A stretch of 64,000 nt of DNA, from contig JBCCGR010000007.1 in the NCBI GenBank assembly GCA_039029195.1, positions 1 through 64,000 of the forward strand. The letters run 5' to 3'. The notes beneath the pieces are model-generated. The model saw nothing but the letters and a program-made list of their open reading frames with translations. It had not been told where the DNA came from and ran no database searches. Origin of the DNA: JBCCGR01 sp039029195. Its GTDB lineage: Bacteria > Pseudomonadota > Alphaproteobacteria > Rhizobiales > Rhizobiaceae. Both the position numbers and the translations under genes were made by a program. Every line of letters begins with the position of its first letter. Position 1 is the stretch's first letter. Below, piece by piece: positions 1-8,719 of this stretch.

Positions 1-1
1 C

Positions 2-655
2 TCAGGTTCCGGTAAGGGATCGGGCAAAGGCTCTGGTAAGGGCTCAGGCAAAGGATCAGGCAAAGGATCAGGCAAGGGTTCTGGTAAAGGATCTGGTAGC
101 GGTTCTGGCTCAGGTTCCGGTAAGGGATCGGGCAAAGGCTCTGGTAAGGGCTCAGGCAAAGGATCAGGCAAAGGATCAGGCAAGGGTTCTGGTAAAGGAT
201 CTGGTAGCGGTTCTGGTAAAGGATCCGGTAGCGGTTCTGGTTCAGGTTCCGGCAAGGGATCGGGCAAAGGTTCCGGTAAGGGCTCAGGCAAAGGCTCAGG
301 TAAGGGCTCAGGCAAAGGTTCCGGCAAGGGTTCTGGTAAAGGTTCCGGCAGCGGTTCTGGCTCAGGTTCCGGTAAGGGATCAGGCAAGGGCTCCGGTAAG
401 GGCTCGGGCAAAGGTTCCGGCAAGGGTTCTGGTAAAGGTTCCGGCAAGGGATCTGGTAAAGGTTCCGGCAGCGGTTCAGGCTCAGGTTCCGGTAAGGGCT
501 CAGGCAAGGGTTCCGGTAAGGGCTCAGGCAAGGGTTCCGGTAAGGGCTCTGGCAAGGGATCGGGCAAAGGCTCTGGTAAGGGCTCAGGCAAAGGGTCTGG
601 CAAGGGTTCCGGTAAGGGTTCTGGCTCAGGATCAGGCAAAGGCGCCGGCTCTGGT
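2..655 (+). repeat. Low-complexity (GSGK)n coding repeat in 108-120 bp blocks
   Basis: Blocks begin with a TCAGGTTCCGG-like sequence at about 1, 109, 241, 361 and 481 and end with lysine-free GSGSGSG. The first two blocks (1-108 and 109-216) are identical over 108 bp. The later blocks differ from them in codon choice and in the number of GSGK units, while the Gly/Ser/Lys pattern is kept throughout. Confidence 0.95.
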
Positions 656-1855
656 GGCGGCCACTATGGTGGCAACCAGCATAAGGGCGATGGCGACGAC
701 GATGTCTGGAACGACTATGCCGGTGACGACACTTACTATGGTGGCGGTGGCTATAATCAGGTGAACTATGATGGTTCGCTTGCTGATTACAGCTTCACCC
801 GAAACAGCGACGGTTCTGTCTCTGTGGAACACGCCAACGGTGACATCGACACACTCGTTGATATCGGTGGTATCTGGTTCAACGGAGAAGGCGCCTGGTA
901 CGACATCGACAGTGCGGTTGCTCAATCTGGCGGTGGCAACACCGGTGGCGGCAATACTGGCGGTGGTGGAAACACCGGTGGAACCACTAAATTCAACGGT
1001 GGTGACGGCGATGATTTCTGGGACGATCAGGCCGGAAACCAGACCTACAATGGTGAAGGCGGCTACAATCAGGTGAACTATGATGGTTCGCTGGCTGACT
1101 ACACATTCACCAAGAATGGTGATGGGTCGATCTCGGTTGAAAATGCCAATGGGGATGTTGATACACTCAACGACATCGGCGGCATTTGGTTTAACGGAGA
1201 AGGTGCCTGGTACGACATCGACAGCGCAGTCGCTCAATCTGGCGGTGGCAACACCGGCGGTGGCGGAAACACCGGAGGCAGCTCTGATGTCTATGGTGAC
1301 GCTGGTGATGACTTCTGGAATGACCAGTCCGGAAACCAGACCTACTACGGCGACGGTGGCTATAATCAGGTGAACTATGATGGTTCTGCATCTGACTATA
1401 GGTTCACTCAGAACAGTGACGGGTCGGTGTCCGTGGAACACGCCAACGGAGAGGTTGATGTCCTCAACGATATCGGTGGCATCTGGTTCAACGGAGAAGG
1501 CGCCTGGTACGGCATCAACACCGTGGTGGAACTGTCCGGTGGCGGATCGTCCGGTGGCGGATCGTCAAACGGAGGCAACACCGAGCATTATGGTGATGCA
1601 GGTGATGACTTCTGGAACGATCAGTCCGGCAACGACACCTACTACGGTGACGGCGGCTACAACCAGGTGAACTATGACGGAACGGTCAATGACTACACCT
1701 TCACCAGAAATGGAGATGGGTCCGTCACAGTCGAACACGCCGACGGTGAAACAGATACGCTCAACGACATCACGGGCATCTGGTTCAATGATGAAGGCGA
1801 GTGGTACTCAACCGACTATGCGGTTGAACTGACCAGTGACGACGAACTCGCCTAG
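2..1855 (+). CDS. Repetitive type I secretion cargo with (GSGK)n and RTX-like repeats, 5' partial
   Basis: The reading frame is open from the first bases of the window to TAG at 1853-1855, so the N-terminus lies outside; 617 residues are visible. Residues 1 to about 215 consist almost only of Gly, Ser and Lys in GSGK units, broken every 36-40 residues by a lysine-free GSGSGS stretch. From 686 four repeats of about 99 residues follow (starts 686, 998, 1295, 1592). Each opens with three degenerate RTX nonapeptides (for example GDAGDDFWN, DQSGNDTYY, GDGGYNQVN), then a module with a DGSVxVEHANG-like strand, DxLNDIxGIWFN and WY, and a Gly/Ser/Asn/Thr linker. The C-terminus is short and acidic (SDDELA). 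RTX repeats are known to bind calcium outside the cell after type I export, and the export genes are adjacent. I infer a secreted matrix or adhesion protein; the exact role is unknown. Confidence 0.85.
   Translation, partial: SGSGKGSGKGSGKGSGKGSGKGSGKGSGKGSGSGSGSGSGKGSGKGSGKGSGKGSGKGSGKGSGKGSGSGSGKGSGSGSGSGSGKGSGKGSGKGSGKGSGKGSGKGSGKGSGKGSGSGSGSGSGKGSGKGSGKGSGKGSGKGSGKGSGKGSGKGSGSGSGSGSGKGSGKGSGKGSGKGSGKGSGKGSGKGSGKGSGKGSGKGSGKGSGSGSGKGAGSGGGHYGGNQHKGDGDDDVWNDYAGDDTYYGGGGYNQVNYDGSLADYSFTRNSDGSVSVEHANGDIDTLVDIGGIWFNGEGAWYDIDSAVAQSGGGNTGGGNTGGGGNTGGTTKFNGGDGDDFWDDQAGNQTYNGEGGYNQVNYDGSLADYTFTKNGDGSISVENANGDVDTLNDIGGIWFNGEGAWYDIDSAVAQSGGGNTGGGGNTGGSSDVYGDAGDDFWNDQSGNQTYYGDGGYNQVNYDGSASDYRFTQNSDGSVSVEHANGEVDVLNDIGGIWFNGEGAWYGINTVVELSGGGSSGGGSSNGGNTEHYGDAGDDFWNDQSGNDTYYGDGGYNQVNYDGTVNDYTFTRNGDGSVTVEHADGETDTLNDITGIWFNDEGEWYSTDYAVELTSDDELA
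686..1855 (+). repeat. Four tandem RTX-like 99-residue protein repeats
   Basis: Units start at 686, 998, 1295 and 1592, giving periods of 312, 297 and 297 bp. The first is longer because its GGGNTGG linker is expanded. The most constant segments are GYNQVNYDG, DGS(V/I) and GIWFN. The fourth unit ends the protein without a Gly-rich linker. Confidence 0.93.
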
Positions 1856-1882
1856 GTTCAAACCGAACTGACAAGATCAAAG

Positions 1883-1910
1883 CGGCCCCGAGAAATCGGG
1901 GCCGTTTTTT
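1883..1910 (+). terminator. Rho-independent terminator of the cargo gene
   Basis: A perfect 9-bp stem, CGGCCCCGA with TCGGGGCCG, carries a GAAA loop and is followed by six T residues. It lies 28 bp after the cargo stop codon and ends before the converging TolC-like gene. Confidence 0.9.
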
Positions 1911-1927
1911 CTTGCGCCGAAATTGGA

Positions 1928-3445
1928 TCAATCCGTCAGGCTGGACACCTGGAATTTTGAGGCCGAGATGTCCATCAGGTAGGCCGCGGAGAGGTAGGCC
2001 ACTTCGTTCTCAGCCAGTTTGATCCGGGCATTGGTCAGGTCCATCTGGGCTCGCAAAAGATCCGAAAGCGGTCTGAAACCGGCATCAAATTCTTTCTTCG
2101 TGCCATAGACTGCCGACTTCAAATGGCCGACCCGGCGCAATTGAACGGCCGCCCTTTTGCGGTTCGAATGATAGGATATCCAGGACGACCGGATTTCGCG
2201 TTCAATTGCGCGTTTGGTGTCCCGCGCGCGATACTCTTCTGCAAGCGCAGTTTCCCGTGCCTGATGTATGGCCGGGAATGCACCAAAATCGACCACTGGC
2301 ACCGTGAGCCGCACGCCAACTGTAAGATCATTACCCGGCCGACGTTGGGTCTCATAGTACCGATTGTGCTCATAGCTGCCGGTGAGGCTGACTTGCGGCA
2401 GGTAATCCCCGCGCACGGACTTGGCGTTGTAGCGCGCCGCTTGTGCGGTGTAGACCGCAGAAAGAATGCGTGCATTTCCGTTCAGCCCGCGCACCAACGC
2501 GTCACGCAGTGTGCGGGGCACATTGTGTTCCACGCGCGGACGGCGATGGATGATCGGTGCGGGAAGGCCCGTCTTGCTTTCAAAGGCGGATTCAGCCTCA
2601 CGCCGCCTACCACGCGCCTCAGCCAGCTGTTCTTTCATGTCTGCAAGTTCGGCTGCCGCGATCTCAAGGTCTGTCAGCCCTGCAAAGCCTGCATGATATT
2701 GCGCTCTCAGCCCGCGATGGATGCGTCTCAGTGCAGCGACGTTGCGATGAATGGCATCCTCACGTTTGCGGCTGAGATAAATCTCCAGATAGGCCAGCAC
2801 GCCTTCGTATGCGATCTGCTGTTCAAGTGCGAGATATTCAAAGTCTGCAGCGCGCGCAGCGGCACGGGCGCTCTTTGTTCGATAACGGTGCTTCCCGCTT
2901 GAAAAGATCGGTACGGACACTTCGATGCGCGAGGAAGACTGAAGACCGGTCACAGTGTTTGTATTTGTCGAGCCGGTGATCAGATCCGAATCTGAAAACG
3001 ACAGCGACGCGGTGATGGTTGGAAGCAGCTTCGCACGGGCCACGCCGATGCCATGATGTCGCGCGTTCGCCTCATGCAGGCTCGCGCGCAGGCGATCGCT
3101 GGCGCGCAGAACGGCGGCGATGGTGTAGCGAAAACCGCTGTCCTCCTGCCATTCTTCAACCGTTGAGATGTCATGCAGCAGCGATGTGCCCATGCTCGGT
3201 CGAAAGATTCCCGGAAGATTGGGGGACAGCTTGTCTGCCAGGCTGGGCCGCAAATGAATGTCGTGAGTGGGCTGGGTTTGAGGAATAAATCGTCCCTCCT
3301 CCAGCGAATACCGAAATCCGACCGGTGAAAAACCGGCGGAATCCGGTTCAGTCGCCTGCAGCGTTGAACCCGAAAATCCCATCAAAGCGGTGCTGCAAAC
3401 ACAGCTCGCAATGATCCCGTTGTGCCAGAACCGGCTGAAACGCAT
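1928..3445 (-). CDS. TolC-family outer-membrane efflux/secretion channel
   Basis: This 505-residue protein has a signal peptide in the first ~30 residues. Two long alpha-helical halves typical of the TolC/OEP family follow, seen as heptad-rich stretches such as the segment around YLEIYLSRKRE and the equivalent C-terminal one ending in LRAQMDLTNARIKLAENEVAYLSA (quoted in part: LRAQMDLTNARIK). TolC-type trimers form the outer-membrane exit duct for type I secretion and RND pumps. It lies between the repetitive cargo gene, which converges on it, and the ABC/HlyD pair, which diverges from it. It therefore most likely completes this dedicated export machine, although a shared role in efflux is possible. 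Confidence 0.85.
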   Translation of the reverse strand: MRFSRFWHNGIIASCVCSTALMGFSGSTLQATEPDSAGFSPVGFRYSLEEGRFIPQTQPTHDIHLRPSLADKLSPNLPGIFRPSMGTSLLHDISTVEEWQEDSGFRYTIAAVLRASDRLRASLHEANARHHGIGVARAKLLPTITASLSFSDSDLITGSTNTNTVTGLQSSSRIEVSVPIFSSGKHRYRTKSARAAARAADFEYLALEQQIAYEGVLAYLEIYLSRKREDAIHRNVAALRRIHRGLRAQYHAGFAGLTDLEIAAAELADMKEQLAEARGRRREAESAFESKTGLPAPIIHRRPRVEHNVPRTLRDALVRGLNGNARILSAVYTAQAARYNAKSVRGDYLPQVSLTGSYEHNRYYETQRRPGNDLTVGVRLTVPVVDFGAFPAIHQARETALAEEYRARDTKRAIEREIRSSWISYHSNRKRAAVQLRRVGHLKSAVYGTKKEFDAGFRPLSDLLRAQMDLTNARIKLAENEVAYLSAAYLMDISASKFQVSSLTD

Positions 3446-3635
3446 AACTCATACTCAAACCGTTAACTGTCTGACATCCTAAATGAGTAGGGATAACATC
3501 CGGTAAATCCGTTGAAACGCGCAGTTTTGCAGCGGTTTTGGTGACTCGGCACCTTCAGGACCGCCGTCACTCATGATTTGTTAGCTATTTTTCTTCACCA
3601 ATTGGAGACAGACCTTAACGTTTCTCCGGTGAACA

Positions 3636-5378
3636 ATGCCCTTTCTCGGGTCCTTTAAATGGCTGATGGTGTTTTCAGTGGCCGCGAATGCGCTCGTGCT
3701 GGCCCCGCCCCTCCATTTGCTCCAGATCTATGATCGGGTCCTTTCGTCCGGCAGTGTTGAGACACTGATCTACATCACGTTGATAGCGATTGCGGCCATC
3801 GCACTGTTTGGCGTGGCAGAATCGGTGCGCAGCGAGCTTGCGAGACGAAAGGCGGCCCAGTTCACCGCGGACACAGGCAATCGGTTGTTTGGCAGTATGA
3901 CGAGTACTGGTTCGAAGCAGGATTCCGGTCAGCTTCTGAGGGATTTTTCGAACCTTCGCAGTTTTCTCGATAGCCGCACATTTATTTCGCTCTTTGACCT
4001 GCCGTTCACCCCAATGTTCGTCCTGCTCCTGTTGCTCATTCATCCGGTGATCGGGCTGGTGACAGTCTTTGGCGGTGTATTGCTTGCGGTGATCGCCTGG
4101 ATGAATCGGGCATCTACGGACAAGGAAACCAAGGAAGCCCGTCGTCTTGATGGTGAGGCCAGCAACTTTGCCCAAACGGCTGTCACCCGCAAGGAAGACA
4201 TCCGTGCGATGGGGCTGTTGCCTGCCGTGCAGAACCGGTGGGGCGACCGGCTGGCAGACTCAATGCAACATGGTGACGAAGCCTCTGCCCGCTCCGCCAA
4301 ATTCTATGGTCTTTCAAAGGCTGTTCGAAAGATCATCCAGATTCTTGTGATGGCCAGTGGCGGCTATCTGGTGATCCAGGGCGACATTTCCGGTGGTGTC
4401 CTGTTCGCAGCTTCGATGATGACGGGACGAGCCCTTTCTCCGATTGAACAGCTTATTGGCGGGTGGGACCGGATTTCACAGGCCCGACAATCCTATGGTC
4501 GGCTACAGGTCGCGTTGCCCGCTGCTGATGAAGAGCAGATTCTGCCGGAACTTCCCGCCCCGAAACCTGAAATCACCTGTGAGAATGTGTCTTTTGCGGT
4601 CGGCGCCGGTGGCGCGCGCCCTCCCATCATCAACAATGTTTCGTTCCATCTGCCAGCAGGCAAAATCATTGCCGTAGTCGGACCGTCAGGTTCGGGAAAA
4701 TCGTCTCTGTCTCGTCTGTTGGTTGGCGTTGAATCCCCAAGTCAGGGTGAGGTGAAGCTCGACGGGATCCCCCACAGGCAATGGCCGGATGCGCAATGGG
4801 CCGAGGCCGTCGGCTATGTGCCTCAGGATATCTCGCTGTTTCCCGGTACCGTGATGGAGAACATTGCGCGGCTGGAAGCGGAACCGGATGTGGCACGCGT
4901 TTATGAAGCTGCCACGCGGGTCGGCATACACAATGTCATCAACAATCTGCCGGATGGTTATAATACACAATTGGGTCCAGGAACCCGTGCCCTATCCGGC
5001 GGGCAACGGCAGCTTGTTGCGCTCGCGCGGGCGCTTTACAGCCAGCCGCAAGTGCTCATTCTGGACGAGCCGGATTCTCATCTTGACGTAAAATCCGAGT
5101 TGAAGCTGGCCGATCTTCTCACCGAATTCCGGGAGCAGGGAAAGTCCGCTGTGGTGGTTACACAGCGCCAGTCCATCCTGCATGCCACCGACTTTGTGAT
5201 GACCATGAAGGGCGGGCGCATCTCTGCCTTCCGCCCGACAAAAGATATGTTTGCCCAACAAGCAAAGCGAGCGAGCGCCAATGGTGCGCCGAAAGGCGAA
5301 CCAGTTAAAAAACGGGTCGGCATAAACGGCGGACCGGTCCGCAAACTGGCTGCCGCGCCAACCCAACCGGTTGCATGA
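3636..5378 (+). CDS. Type I secretion system permease/ATPase (PrtD-like ABC exporter)
   Basis: This 580-residue protein has an N-terminal transmembrane domain (helices near residues 10-30, 43-62, 125-157 and 233-262) fused to a nucleotide-binding domain. The latter shows Walker A GPSGSGKSS (349-357), Q-loop VPQD (396-399), signature LSGGQ (453-457) and Walker B LILDEPD (474-480). There is no N-terminal peptidase or C39-like domain, as in the PrtD group that exports RTX proteins. The usual H-loop histidine is Gln510 in VVTQR. A stop codon at 3630 in the same frame fixes ATG 3636 as the start. The C-terminal ~45 residues are basic and low in complexity. It overlaps the HlyD-like gene by ATGA. 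Confidence 0.92.
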   Translation: MPFLGSFKWLMVFSVAANALVLAPPLHLLQIYDRVLSSGSVETLIYITLIAIAAIALFGVAESVRSELARRKAAQFTADTGNRLFGSMTSTGSKQDSGQLLRDFSNLRSFLDSRTFISLFDLPFTPMFVLLLLLIHPVIGLVTVFGGVLLAVIAWMNRASTDKETKEARRLDGEASNFAQTAVTRKEDIRAMGLLPAVQNRWGDRLADSMQHGDEASARSAKFYGLSKAVRKIIQILVMASGGYLVIQGDISGGVLFAASMMTGRALSPIEQLIGGWDRISQARQSYGRLQVALPAADEEQILPELPAPKPEITCENVSFAVGAGGARPPIINNVSFHLPAGKIIAVVGPSGSGKSSLSRLLVGVESPSQGEVKLDGIPHRQWPDAQWAEAVGYVPQDISLFPGTVMENIARLEAEPDVARVYEAATRVGIHNVINNLPDGYNTQLGPGTRALSGGQRQLVALARALYSQPQVLILDEPDSHLDVKSELKLADLLTEFREQGKSAVVVTQRQSILHATDFVMTMKGGRISAFRPTKDMFAQQAKRASANGAPKGEPVKKRVGINGGPVRKLAAAPTQPVA

Positions 5379-6754
5379 GGAACAACGCCATGCCGCCTGA
5401 GCAAAATCAGAGTGAACCGAACCAGCAACCACACTCGTGGACAAATCGCGTCAACACCAATGATGGCAACATTGTCCGTCGGGGCATGGTCTTCGTCTTT
5501 GGATTCATTGCCGTTTTCTTCGGCTGGTCGTTGCTGTTTCCGATTTCGTCGGCGGTCATCGCCACAGGACAGCTGGTTTCCGATGGTCAAAACAAGCTGG
5601 TTCAGCCCAATGCGGCAGGCGTCATTCGATCCATCGATGTTGTGGAGGGCCAAACGGTCGCCAAAGGGGATGCCCTGTTCGTTCTCGATGCCTCGAGTGC
5701 GCAAGGGGAGTTTACCCAGCTGAGCGCACGCTATCGCAAGTTGCAAGCCCAGAAAGCCCGTCTCACTGCACAGCAGTCTCAGGATCTTGCCTACAGTACT
5801 GTAACCGGTCTGGGACTGCGTGGAGGAAACGGGCCCGTATTGGCGCCGGGATCGTCAGGGACAACGCTCATTGACGAACAATCCCGAGAGTTCGCGTTTG
5901 GCCAGAAAAGACGCAAAGCAGAATTGCAGGCGGCGAGGTTGCGCATCGAAGTGCTGCGAGCCAGGCAGGCCGGCCTCGAGATGCGCATGATCCACCAGAA
6001 TGAAGCGGTGGAGCGTACCGCTGAGCAGATTGCGAAGATCAAACCGCTCGTGAAGAGCCGCTATGTGGCCAAGTCGCGCCTGTGGGAGCTGGAAGAAAAG
6101 CGTCTTGAGCAGCAAACCGCGGCGGACAATGCCTTGTCTGAGGTAGATGCCATTGAGCAGGAAATTGCCGAAGCGCAAAGTGAGGTGCGGCGCCTTGCTT
6201 CCGCTGACAAGGAAAAAATCACTCAGGAACTGACCGAGGTCCTGGCGGAAATGGCGGAAATCAAGGACCAGATCAACGCGGCTCGGACAAAGGTGGAGCT
6301 TTCGACAGTCCGCGCACCCGTTTCAGGCACGATTACCAATATTGGTGTTCACACCGTTGGCGGGGTGGTCGCCGCCGGCGATGTGCTGGGTGAAATTGTA
6401 CCCGGCAAGAACGTGTTGGTCGCGGAAGTGCGCATCGCGCCCGATGACATCAATAGTGTTCGCAACGGGCAGAAGGGGCGCGTGGTTTTGACAGCGCTCA
6501 ATCAGCGTCTTGTGGACCCGGTTCCAGCGACGGTGACCTATGTATCGGCCGACACCACTGCCGACAAGGATACTGGTGAGAGCTTCTTCACTGCCCGCAT
6601 GGCACTTGATGAGGCGAACCTGCCCGATAACGTCGCCGCACGCCTTGTTTCTGGCATGAAAACCGATGTTTTCATCGAATCCGAAGCGCGTGTGTTCATG
6701 TCATACCTTCTCACGCCCATCTATGACAGTTTTGGGCGGGCCTTCCGCGAATAG
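5375..6754 (+). CDS. HlyD-family membrane-fusion protein of the type I secretion system
   Basis: This 459-residue periplasmic adaptor has one N-terminal transmembrane helix (about residues 32-60). It is followed by a biotinyl-lipoyl-like segment (GVIRSIDVVEGQTVAKGD), long coiled-coil hairpin helices (about 115-300), the second lipoyl half (VRAPVSGTITNIGVHT) and a beta-barrel region. This is the classical HlyD/PrtE layout, bridging the ABC exporter and TolC. The ATG at 5375 overlaps the exporter stop. A second ATG at 5390 has GAGG nine bases upstream and could be the main start. The overlap implies translational coupling with the exporter gene. Confidence 0.92.
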   Translation: MRNNAMPPEQNQSEPNQQPHSWTNRVNTNDGNIVRRGMVFVFGFIAVFFGWSLLFPISSAVIATGQLVSDGQNKLVQPNAAGVIRSIDVVEGQTVAKGDALFVLDASSAQGEFTQLSARYRKLQAQKARLTAQQSQDLAYSTVTGLGLRGGNGPVLAPGSSGTTLIDEQSREFAFGQKRRKAELQAARLRIEVLRARQAGLEMRMIHQNEAVERTAEQIAKIKPLVKSRYVAKSRLWELEEKRLEQQTAADNALSEVDAIEQEIAEAQSEVRRLASADKEKITQELTEVLAEMAEIKDQINAARTKVELSTVRAPVSGTITNIGVHTVGGVVAAGDVLGEIVPGKNVLVAEVRIAPDDINSVRNGQKGRVVLTALNQRLVDPVPATVTYVSADTTADKDTGESFFTARMALDEANLPDNVAARLVSGMKTDVFIESEARVFMSYLLTPIYDSFGRAFRE

Positions 6755-6870
6755 CGAAAGCTGCTCCCGCTCACGTAATCACACCGGAAATTGATTTCGG
6801 ATAGTCGTTCCCCGAACCGGATTTGCGCTTATGTTTGTGACATCGTCTTCGGTCACATCCAACGAATTGC

Positions 6871-7710
6871 ATGATCCGAAATATACTTGTTTCACTGGGT
6901 TTGGCTGCAGCATTTGCGGCCAGCGTCTCATCCGGTTCCCAAGCTGCGGGGCTAAAAGAACCGCTGGCTCCCTGCCATGAAAAGATCCTGTGCCCGGTTG
7001 GTGAGCGTGGGTATCACGCCAAGCTTCCGGACAATTGGGATGGAAAGTCCAGCTTGCCGGTACTTTTGCATTTCCACGGATGGGCGCGACAAGGAACGCT
7101 CATCGTAAAGCATGGGCGCATTGCAGGCGCGACAAGAAAGTCAGGCGTTCTGCTTTTGGCGCCCAATGGACTTGGAAAGAGTTGGGATTTCTGGACCGCG
7201 GACACTGATGATGTGTCTTTTGCTTTGTCCGTGCTTGAAGATGCTGCCAAGCGTTGGCCGATTGACAAGTCCCGCATCTACGTCTCGGGTTATTCCTATG
7301 GCAGTGCCATGGCGTGGCGTTTTGCTTGTGCGGAAGGCGACCGTATCGCGGCTTTGCTGGCAGTGGCCGGCACGCTCTACGATCAGAATGAAGACTGTAA
7401 AACCGGCCCGGTTCATGTTCGCCATGTCCACGGAACGAACGACACCGTGATGGATTTCCCCTTTGGGCGTGGTGGCGACGTCAAGCACCCGGTAGCGCTC
7501 TGGCGGACCAAAAACGGATGCATGGAGCAGCCGGATTCTGTCACCACGTGGAACGCGACTAAACGCCTGTCGTTTGACCGTTACGAGTGGCGCAATTGTG
7601 CGTCTGGAAAGTCTGTCACGCTGGATGTTCATCCACGAGGCCACTTCATTCCTCGTGGATGGATCCAGAAACAGCTTGACCAGCTTTTGGACACAATGGC
7701 GGCGGAATGA
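6871..7710 (+). CDS. Secreted PHB-depolymerase-like (LpqC-type) esterase
   Basis: This 279-residue protein has a Sec signal peptide ending near SQAA (residue 26). It has an alpha/beta-hydrolase core with oxyanion motif LLHFHGW (65-71), nucleophile elbow GYSYG with Ser142, an acid candidate in HGTNDTVMDF and a histidine in RGHFIPRGW. Six cysteines in the mature part suggest disulfides in the periplasm or outside. Proteins of this group hydrolyse short polyhydroxyalkanoate or feruloyl-type esters; the substrate cannot be read here. It lies 116 bp after the secretion operon, and I see no proof that it is co-transcribed with it. Confidence 0.75.
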   Translation: MIRNILVSLGLAAAFAASVSSGSQAAGLKEPLAPCHEKILCPVGERGYHAKLPDNWDGKSSLPVLLHFHGWARQGTLIVKHGRIAGATRKSGVLLLAPNGLGKSWDFWTADTDDVSFALSVLEDAAKRWPIDKSRIYVSGYSYGSAMAWRFACAEGDRIAALLAVAGTLYDQNEDCKTGPVHVRHVHGTNDTVMDFPFGRGGDVKHPVALWRTKNGCMEQPDSVTTWNATKRLSFDRYEWRNCASGKSVTLDVHPRGHFIPRGWIQKQLDQLLDTMAAE

Positions 7711-7897
7711 TTTTCGCATGATGCATGCGCGGAGCAGAATATCTGCTCTTGGAGCGCCGCCCAAAAAATCCTATGAATCAGGACAAGAATTTCCTTGTCA
7801 GCCCGTCAGTTTGGTTTATATGAGGGCTTCACTCCACAGACAGTGTCGGACTGAAAAAGGCTTACGAGCCCGTGCCGACGAGTGGGAATGTGATTGA

Positions 7898-7974
<77 letters not shown>

Positions 7975-8141
7975 ACTTTCCAAATTTTCTGAATTGGCTT
8001 TTGGCCCACGTGCGCTGATCCCGGTTTCGCCAACTGGACAAGATTGCCATTTAGGCAGACCTGATTGGCAGACATGGCCAGTTGTGCATTGTGTGTGATG
8101 CCGTATAGCTCTGCAGGCAGTTTTTGCGGAGAAGAAACAAG

Positions 8142-8609
8142 ATGGCCGGCGTATTTTTTGACGAATTGCAGGTTGGGCAGGTGTTCAAACACATGCAAAC
8201 CCGCACGATCACCGAGATGGACAATGTGCTGTTCACGACCATGACGCACAATCCGGCTCTCTTGCATCTGGATGAGGAGTATTGCCGAACGGAAACCGAG
8301 TTCGGCCAGCGGATTGTCAACTCAGCTTTCACACTCGGGCTGATGGTTGGTATTTCAGTCGGCGACACGACCTTGGGCGTTGCGGTTGCCAATCTCGGTT
8401 GGGACGAAGTGCGTTTTCCAGCTCCCCTGTTCCACGGAGACACAATCCGCATTGAGACGGAAGTTCTGGAGCTGAGAGAGAGCCGTTCGCGACCAAATGC
8501 CGGGATCGTTACCTTTTTGCATCGGGCCTACAATCAGAACGATGTTTTGGTCGCCTCGTGCAAACGGGCCGGTCTGCAATTAAAGCGTCCGGTTGACGAC
8601 GCCGATTGA
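8142..8609 (+). CDS. MaoC-family dehydratase (hot-dog fold)
   Basis: This 155-residue protein carries a hydratase-2-like motif, THNPALLHLD (residues 35-44), close to the family signature with Asp/Asn, Pro and His. It also has the RIVNSAFTLGLMVG helix of single hot-dog MaoC proteins. Members hydrate enoyl-CoA or mesaconyl-CoA esters. The ATG at 8142 is preferred over an in-frame TTG at 8124 because GGAGA lies about 10 bp upstream of the ATG. It is monocistronic and ends at a bidirectional terminator. Confidence 0.8.
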   Translation: MAGVFFDELQVGQVFKHMQTRTITEMDNVLFTTMTHNPALLHLDEEYCRTETEFGQRIVNSAFTLGLMVGISVGDTTLGVAVANLGWDEVRFPAPLFHGDTIRIETEVLELRESRSRPNAGIVTFLHRAYNQNDVLVASCKRAGLQLKRPVDDAD

Positions 8610-8667
8610 GGCATCCCGGCTGCGAGTGAGCGCGTTGGTCAGCAACGCAAATTTGTAGACCTCCAAA

Positions 8668-8698
8668 CAAAAACGGCGCCCCGAGGAGCGCCGTTTTT
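8668..8698. terminator. Bidirectional rho-independent terminator
   Basis: A stem CGGCGC/GCGCCG (8674-8679 and 8688-8693) is flanked by a run of A on the left and TTTTT on the right. It can end both the MaoC gene (+) and the Bax-inhibitor-like gene (-), which converge here. Confidence 0.88.
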
Positions 8699-8719
8699 AT
8701 GTCTTAAATCGAGAACGCG

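Noticed and set aside
1..650. CRISPR-like or intergenic satellite array
   Set aside because: The repeats have no unique spacers and are in-frame coding sequence, continuous with the downstream repeats.
632..1441. Long antisense open frame encoding a hydrophobic, Ile/Val-rich repetitive protein
   Set aside because: It is the mirror of the cargo repeats. Its periodicity follows the sense repeat, and it has no ribosome-binding site or independent features.
2123..2902. 259-residue open frame opposite the TolC-like gene
   Set aside because: It is a shadow of the real gene; composition and lack of motifs argue against coding.
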